This document shows, piece after piece, positions 5,315 through 9,509 of a DNA stretch of 9,509 nucleotides. The DNA lies in the NCBI GenBank assembly GCA_046313675.1, contig JBKBXU010000175.1, positions 1 to 9,509 of the forward strand. The letters run 5' to 3'. Position numbers and translations under genes: made by a program. Source of the stretch: JBKBXU01 sp046313675. GTDB lineage: Bacteria; Bacteroidota; Bacteroidia; Cytophagales; Cytophagaceae. The notes beneath the pieces are model-generated. The model worked only from the letters and a program-made list of their open reading frames with translations, was not told where the DNA came from and made no database searches. Within the stretch, counting starts at the first letter, position 1; every line of letters starts with the position of its first letter.

Positions 5315-8300
5315 TAGTAATTTCCTCCGATAAGGTATTCAAGATTTATTTTTATTTGATTGAAATTGTTCAGGCTTTCTATATAGGAAAGTCTTATTTG
5401 AATCGCTTCTGAAATATTATTAAGCAATTCTATATACCCAATTTCTCCTGCTCTGTAACTTTTTTGTGAAAAATCAATTAAGAGGTTAGCCTGTGGTAAT
5501 GCTTTCTCCTGAAAGTATTCTATTGTATTTCTCTGTTTAATTAATTGGCTTATCTGCTCCTGAACGGTTATTTCCATTTGTAAGCTTTGTGCTTCAAATC
5601 TTGCTTCAGCAATTTGTGCTTCTATTTTAGCAGATTGAATTCGTGAACGGTAAGGTTTGAACCATAAAGGGACTGCCACGCCCGCTCTTACAGAATTAAA
5701 TCTATGGTCGGAGCCATAGTAAGCACTGCTCCCATTTATTTCATGAAATCCTTGCAAAGTCTGACTTACAAACCCTATGGAAAGATCAGGCAGCAAAGAT
5801 GCACGTTCCAATTTTAATTGAGCTTCATTAACGGCTATCAGCTGCTGAAGATAATTCAGGTATGGGTTATTTTTCAACTGAATTGTATCCGTTATTTCGC
5901 CATAAGAACCCTGAAAAAAATCGTCCGAAACTGTTACAGGTGAATTTATTCCTATCAATCTTTGAATTGTTTGCTGAAAGACATTGCTATCAACCCTTGC
6001 CTGCATAAGAGAATTTTCTATTTGCATTAGCCTGGCTTCTGCTGCCACTTTTTCCAGATAGGCTGTTTCACCTGTCCTATATCGGACTTCAGCAGCCCGG
6101 GCAAAATCTCTGTAGAGACTATCCTGGTATCTGAGTAAAGCCAATCGTTCTTCCACCAGAGCAAGTTGTAAATAAGCAATTTTAACGTTTCTTGCAAGCT
6201 CATTTTTTTGAGCAGCAAGTTGATACTCTGAGGCTCTGACTCTTTTTGCTGACATTGTAGAAGCAGAAGTATAATAGGTAGGAAAACGAAAGTCCTGACC
6301 AATAGAGATAGAATTATCAATGGCAGGCCCATCAAATTGTCCATAGCTAAACCCAAAGCTTGTTTTAGGGAAGTCAAAAGCAGTTCCTCTCAAGACATTT
6401 TGGTTTTCCACTTCAAGACTTGATTGCTTAATGGAAGGATTGTTTTCATAAGCAAGCGCTATCGCTTCTTGAATTGTCAGAGGGTTTAATTTTTCAGAGT
6501 GTCCCTGTGCCTTTGAAATAAAAGGGATAGAAATTACAATAAGGATTAATACGCGAGAAATGCTTCCTTTTTTTGAAAACAACTTAAATCCTGTCTCAAA
6601 ATAGCTGTAAAGTACAGGCAATACCACTAAGGTAAGGATGGTGGATGTTATTAAACCACCAATAACAACAGTAGCAAGTGGTCTTTGAACCTCTGCACCT
6701 TCAGATTGTGACAAGGCCATAGGTAAAAATCCAAGAGAGGCTACAGCTGCTGTCATTATAACCGGCCTAAGCCTTACTTTTGTAGCGGTTTTTATTCTTT
6801 CATTCAGGTCATTTAACCCTTCCGCCTTTAGCTGATTCAAATAACTTATCAGAACAATTCCGTTTAATACTGCTACTCCGAAAAGAGCAATAAAACCCAC
6901 TCCGGCACTTATGCTAAAAGGCATGCCTCTTATCAATAAAGCAAACACACCACCAATGGCAGCCATAGGTATTGCAGTAAATATAAGCACCGTTTGTTTT
7001 ACGCTATGAAAGGTAAAGAAGAGCAGAACGAAAATTAATGCAAGAGCAACAGGGACGGCTATTTGTAATCTTTCCTTACCTGCCTGCAAATTTTCAAATT
7101 GTCCTCCGTAGGTAACGCTATACCCGGGCGGAAGGCTTAACCTTGTGCTGAGTCGCTTTTTTATATCATCTACTACAGATTCGACATCCCTGTCCCTGAC
7201 ATTTATTCCTACTGTAGTACGCCTTCTGGTGTTATCTCTTGAAACCTGCATTGCTCCTTCCATATATTGAATTGTTGCCACTTCTTTTAATGGAATTTGA
7301 TTTCCATTAGGTAATGGTATAAACAGGTTTTCCACATCACGAATGCTTCTTCTGCTCTTTTCTCTGAGCCGTACCACAAGGCTGAATCTTTTTTCACCTT
7401 CATAAACTATTCCTGCATGAGATCCCGCAAAAGCCGAATTAAGGTTATGATTGAGTTTGTCTACCGAAAGTCCATACTGGGCTATTTTATTCCTGTTATA
7501 GTTCACAAGTATTTGTGGAAGTCCAACAGTCTGTTCCACTTTAATATCTGCTACTCCCTCAACCGGCCTGATAATTTCAGCCACTTCGTTAGCTTTTTGA
7601 TAAAGAATGTTAAGATCTTCTCCATAAATCTTAACTGCAACATCTTGTTTTACACCTGTTAACAATTCATTAAATCGTAGTTGAATAGGTTGAGAAAACT
7701 CTGCATTCAGGCCGGGAATTGCTGAAAGAGCTTCTTCCATTTTTTCAATCAGTTCTTCCCTTGAATCTGTAACCTTCCATTCGTCTGGATCATAAAGAAT
7801 GACAGTAATGTCGGCAGCCTCTATTGGCATTGGATCAGTAGGTATCTCAGCAGACCCGATTTTTGAAACAACTTCTTTAACCTCGGAAGGAAATTTTTCA
7901 AGAAGGATTTTTTCAGCCAGAGAAAAAGTTCTGACACTTTGGCTAAGAGAGCTGCCGGGGCTAATGGAAGATTCTATAGCCAAATCACCTTCAATAAGCG
8001 TGGGTATAAATTCGCCTCCCATTCTTAAAAAAATAACCAGAGATACCAAAAATAATCCCACGGAAGAAACAACAATCAAGAGCTTCCTTTTTAGAGCAAA
8101 ATTCAAAACAGGTTGATACACCTTCTGAAGCTTCTCAATTATTATATCAGAAATATTCCTTTTATGCGTGGTATCCTTTTTTAAAAACACAGATGACATC
8201 ATTGGCACATAAGTAAGTGAAAGAATTAAAGCTCCAAAAATTGCAAAACTTACAGTTTGTGCCATTGGTTGAAACATTTTGCCTTCTATACCTACCAGTG

Positions 8301-9509
8301 CAAGAATGGGAAGGTAAACGATAAGGATAATTATCTCACCGAATGCAGCCGACTTTCTGATTTTAACAGAAGCGTCCAGCACTACCTTATCCATTTGTTG
8401 CTGATTTAGCTTGGCTACTCCTCCAAAATGTCCTCCACTGGTAATTCTATGTACAATAGATTCGACAATGATTACAGCTCCATCTACTATAAGGCCGAAG
8501 TCAATTGCTCCAAGGCTCATGAGATTTCCTGAAACATTGAAAACATTCATCATTGAAATAGCAAAAAGCATGGATAGCGGAATAACAGAGGCAACAATAA
8601 GCCCTGCCCTGATATTACCAAGAAGCAGAACGAGAATAAAAATTACAATTAATGCCCCTTCTACAAGGTTTTTTGTTACCGTGTTAATGGTTTTGTTAAT
8701 CAAAGTACTTCTGTCAAGAAATGCTTCCAGTTCTATACCTTCCGGAAGAGACTTTTGTATGGACGAAATTCTGGATTTTACCCTATTTACTACCTCCATA
8801 GAATTTTCACCCTTAAGCATTAGCACAATTCCCCCTACAGTTTCACCCTCGCCATTTCTTGTCAAAGCTCCGTACCTTACAGCAGTTCCAAAACCTACTT
8901 CAGCCACATCCCTGATCAAGAGAGGTATGCCGTTTACCTCCTTTATAACAATATTTTCTACATCCTCCAGAGAATTAATTACTCCAATGCCTCTGATAAA
9001 AGAAGCGTTTGCCCCTTTTTCAATATAGGCTCCTCCTGTGTTAGAATTGTTTTCTTCCAAAGCGTTGAAGATATCAGTAATGGTGACATTCATTGCCTGA
9101 AGTCTGTCCGGATCAACTGAAACCTCATATTGTTTTAAGAACCCTCCAAAACTGCTGACTTCTGCGACACCCGGAGTGCCGATGAGTTGCCTTTTAACAA
9201 TCCAGTCCTGAATGGTTCGTAACTCCATCGGGGTATACTTTTTGGGACTGTCTTTTTTATTAATAAGAACATACTGGTAGATTTCTCCTAAACCTGTTGA
9301 TATAGGAGCCATCTCAGGAGTTCCAAGCCCCGGGGGAATTTGACTTTGAGCCTGACTGATCCTTTCAAATACCAGTTGTCGCCCTGTATAGATATCTACC
9401 TCATCCTTAAATACCACAGTAACCACTGACAATCCAAAACGTGATATCGAGCGGATTTCAACAGTATTAGGAATGGTTGCCATTGCCAGTTCAACAGGAT
9501 AAGTTATAT
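5314..9509 (-). CDS. czcA: CzcA heavy-metal RND pump fused to CzcC/TolC-like outer-membrane factor (5' end outside window)
   Basis: This is a proton-driven exporter of divalent metal ions from periplasm or cytoplasm to the outside. Numbering is from Met codon 9483-9481, which is not the start: upstream codons read ITYPVELA, so about 60-70 N-terminal residues with TM1 lie beyond the window. Residues 1-965 are RND. TM4 has the HME proton-relay motif AIDFGLIVDGAVIIVE (Asp328, Asp334, Glu341), the divalent-cation type rather than the CusA type. A porter domain at 489-800 and TM8-12 (806-962) follow. At 974-993 a hydrophobic segment ending ISKAQG resembles a signal peptide. Residues about 1000-1389 form an outer-membrane efflux protein with the two typical repeats, YRTGETAYLEKVAAEARL (1135-1152) and YRAGEIGYIELLNNISEA (1343-1360). 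I recall such fusions as common in Bacteroidota. The frame is intact throughout. Confidence 0.95.
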   Translation of the reverse strand, partial: ITYPVELAMATIPNTVEIRSISRFGLSVVTVVFKDEVDIYTGRQLVFERISQAQSQIPPGLGTPEMAPISTGLGEIYQYVLINKKDSPKKYTPMELRTIQDWIVKRQLIGTPGVAEVSSFGGFLKQYEVSVDPDRLQAMNVTITDIFNALEENNSNTGGAYIEKGANASFIRGIGVINSLEDVENIVIKEVNGIPLLIRDVAEVGFGTAVRYGALTRNGEGETVGGIVLMLKGENSMEVVNRVKSRISSIQKSLPEGIELEAFLDRSTLINKTINTVTKNLVEGALIVIFILVLLLGNIRAGLIVASVIPLSMLFAISMMNVFNVSGNLMSLGAIDFGLIVDGAVIIVESIVHRITSGGHFGGVAKLNQQQMDKVVLDASVKIRKSAAFGEIIILIVYLPILALVGIEGKMFQPMAQTVSFAIFGALILSLTYVPMMSSVFLKKDTTHKRNISDIIIEKLQKVYQPVLNFALKRKLLIVVSSVGLFLVSLVIFLRMGGEFIPTLIEGDLAIESSISPGSSLSQSVRTFSLAEKILLEKFPSEVKEVVSKIGSAEIPTDPMPIEAADITVILYDPDEWKVTDSREELIEKMEEALSAIPGLNAEFSQPIQLRFNELLTGVKQDVAVKIYGEDLNILYQKANEVAEIIRPVEGVADIKVEQTVGLPQILVNYNRNKIAQYGLSVDKLNHNLNSAFAGSHAGIVYEGEKRFSLVVRLREKSRRSIRDVENLFIPLPNGNQIPLKEVATIQYMEGAMQVSRDNTRRRTTVGINVRDRDVESVVDDIKKRLSTRLSLPPGYSVTYGGQFENLQAGKERLQIAVPVALALIFVLLFFTFHSVKQTVLIFTAIPMAAIGGVFALLIRGMPFSISAGVGFIALFGVAVLNGIVLISYLNQLKAEGLNDLNERIKTATKVRLRPVIMTAAVASLGFLPMALSQSEGAEVQRPLATVVIGGLITSTILTLVVLPVLYSYFETGFKLFSKKGSISRVLILIVISIPFISKAQGHSEKLNPLTIQEAIALAYENNPSIKQSSLEVENQNVLRGTAFDFPKTSFGFSYGQFDGPAIDNSISIGQDFRFPTYYTSASTMSAKRVRASEYQLAAQKNELARNVKIAYLQLALVEERLALLRYQDSLYRDFARAAEVRYRTGETAYLEKVAAEARLMQIENSLMQARVDSNVFQQTIQRLIGINSPVTVSDDFFQGSYGEITDTIQLKNNPYLNYLQQLIAVNEAQLKLERASLLPDLSIGFVSQTLQGFHEINGSSAYYGSDHRFNSVRAGVAVPLWFKPYRSRIQSAKIEAQIAEARFEAQSLQMEITVQEQISQLIKQRNTIEYFQEKALPQANLLIDFSQKSYRAGEIGYIELLNNISEAIQIRLSYIESLNNFNQIKINLEYLIGGNY
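5324..5328 (-). promoter_or_regulatory. Possible Shine-Dalgarno GGAGG for czcB inside the end of czcA
   Basis: On the minus strand the sequence reads GGAGGAAATTACTAATG, which puts GGAGG nine bases before the czcB ATG. Bacteroidota seldom rely on such sites, and these bases also encode the terminal Gly-Gly-Asn-Tyr of the upstream protein, so the match may be incidental. Together with the TAATG stop/start overlap it fits translational coupling of czcB to the pump gene. Confidence 0.35.

Noticed and set aside
8411..9028. Long + strand ORF of 205 codons opposite the pump gene
   Set aside because: It lies fully antisense to conserved CzcA sequence and its product is Ser/Thr/Ile-rich shadow coding.
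9481..9483. ATG at 9483 as the true start of the pump gene
   Set aside because: The frame stays open to the window edge and encodes ITYPVELA, which continues the conserved CzcA N-terminal region, so the start is outside the window.

Overview
The window looks like part of a heavy-metal and metalloid resistance island from an AT-rich member of the Bacteroidota, perhaps a Cytophagales-like marine or soil bacterium. The reasons are the fused CzcA-CzcC efflux protein, the HMA-CDF fusion, DUF3703 next to CDF transporters, the near absence of Shine-Dalgarno sites, and the codon use. I have not matched it to a species.

Layout. Bases 1-436 hold no gene I can support. They contain an inverted repeat at the left edge, a short tandem direct repeat and a convincing rho-independent terminator (206-229, + strand) that probably ends a transcript coming from the left. 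Bases 437-1405 (+) encode a 322-aa ACR3-like arsenite/SBF-type efflux permease. It converges on a long minus-strand operon that begins beyond the right edge. In transcription order that operon is: a CzcA (HME-RND) pump fused to a CzcC/TolC-type outer-membrane factor (9509-5314, 5' end cut by the window); a CzcB periplasmic adaptor (5314-4058) broken by an in-frame TAG at codon 277; an HMA-CDF fusion transporter (4048-3248); a DUF3703 protein (3238-2870); a CzcD/ZitB-like CDF zinc transporter (2868-1978); and an SRPBCC-like protein of unknown role (1946-1482). Spacings are 1-30 nt or overlaps, so these are almost certainly cotranscribed.

How they would work together. The two CDF proteins would move divalent cations (Zn, Co, Cd type) from cytoplasm to periplasm. 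The adaptor-RND-OMF complex would then export them across the outer membrane. The HME-RND proton-relay motif (DFG...DGA...E) points to divalent cations rather than Cu(I)/Ag(I). The amber stop in czcB would remove the adaptor's membrane-proximal part, so the tripartite pump is probably inactive in this strain unless the stop is a sequencing error or is read through. The downstream CDF genes remain intact.

The most notable points are the nonsense codon in czcB, the RND-OMF fusion with an internal signal-peptide-like segment, the HMA-CDF protein that lacks several usual metal ligands and the C-terminal domain, and the histidine-bearing DUF3703 protein between two CDF genes. I see no CRISPR array, transposase, phage gene, tRNA or rRNA, and no clearly new defence or mobile system.
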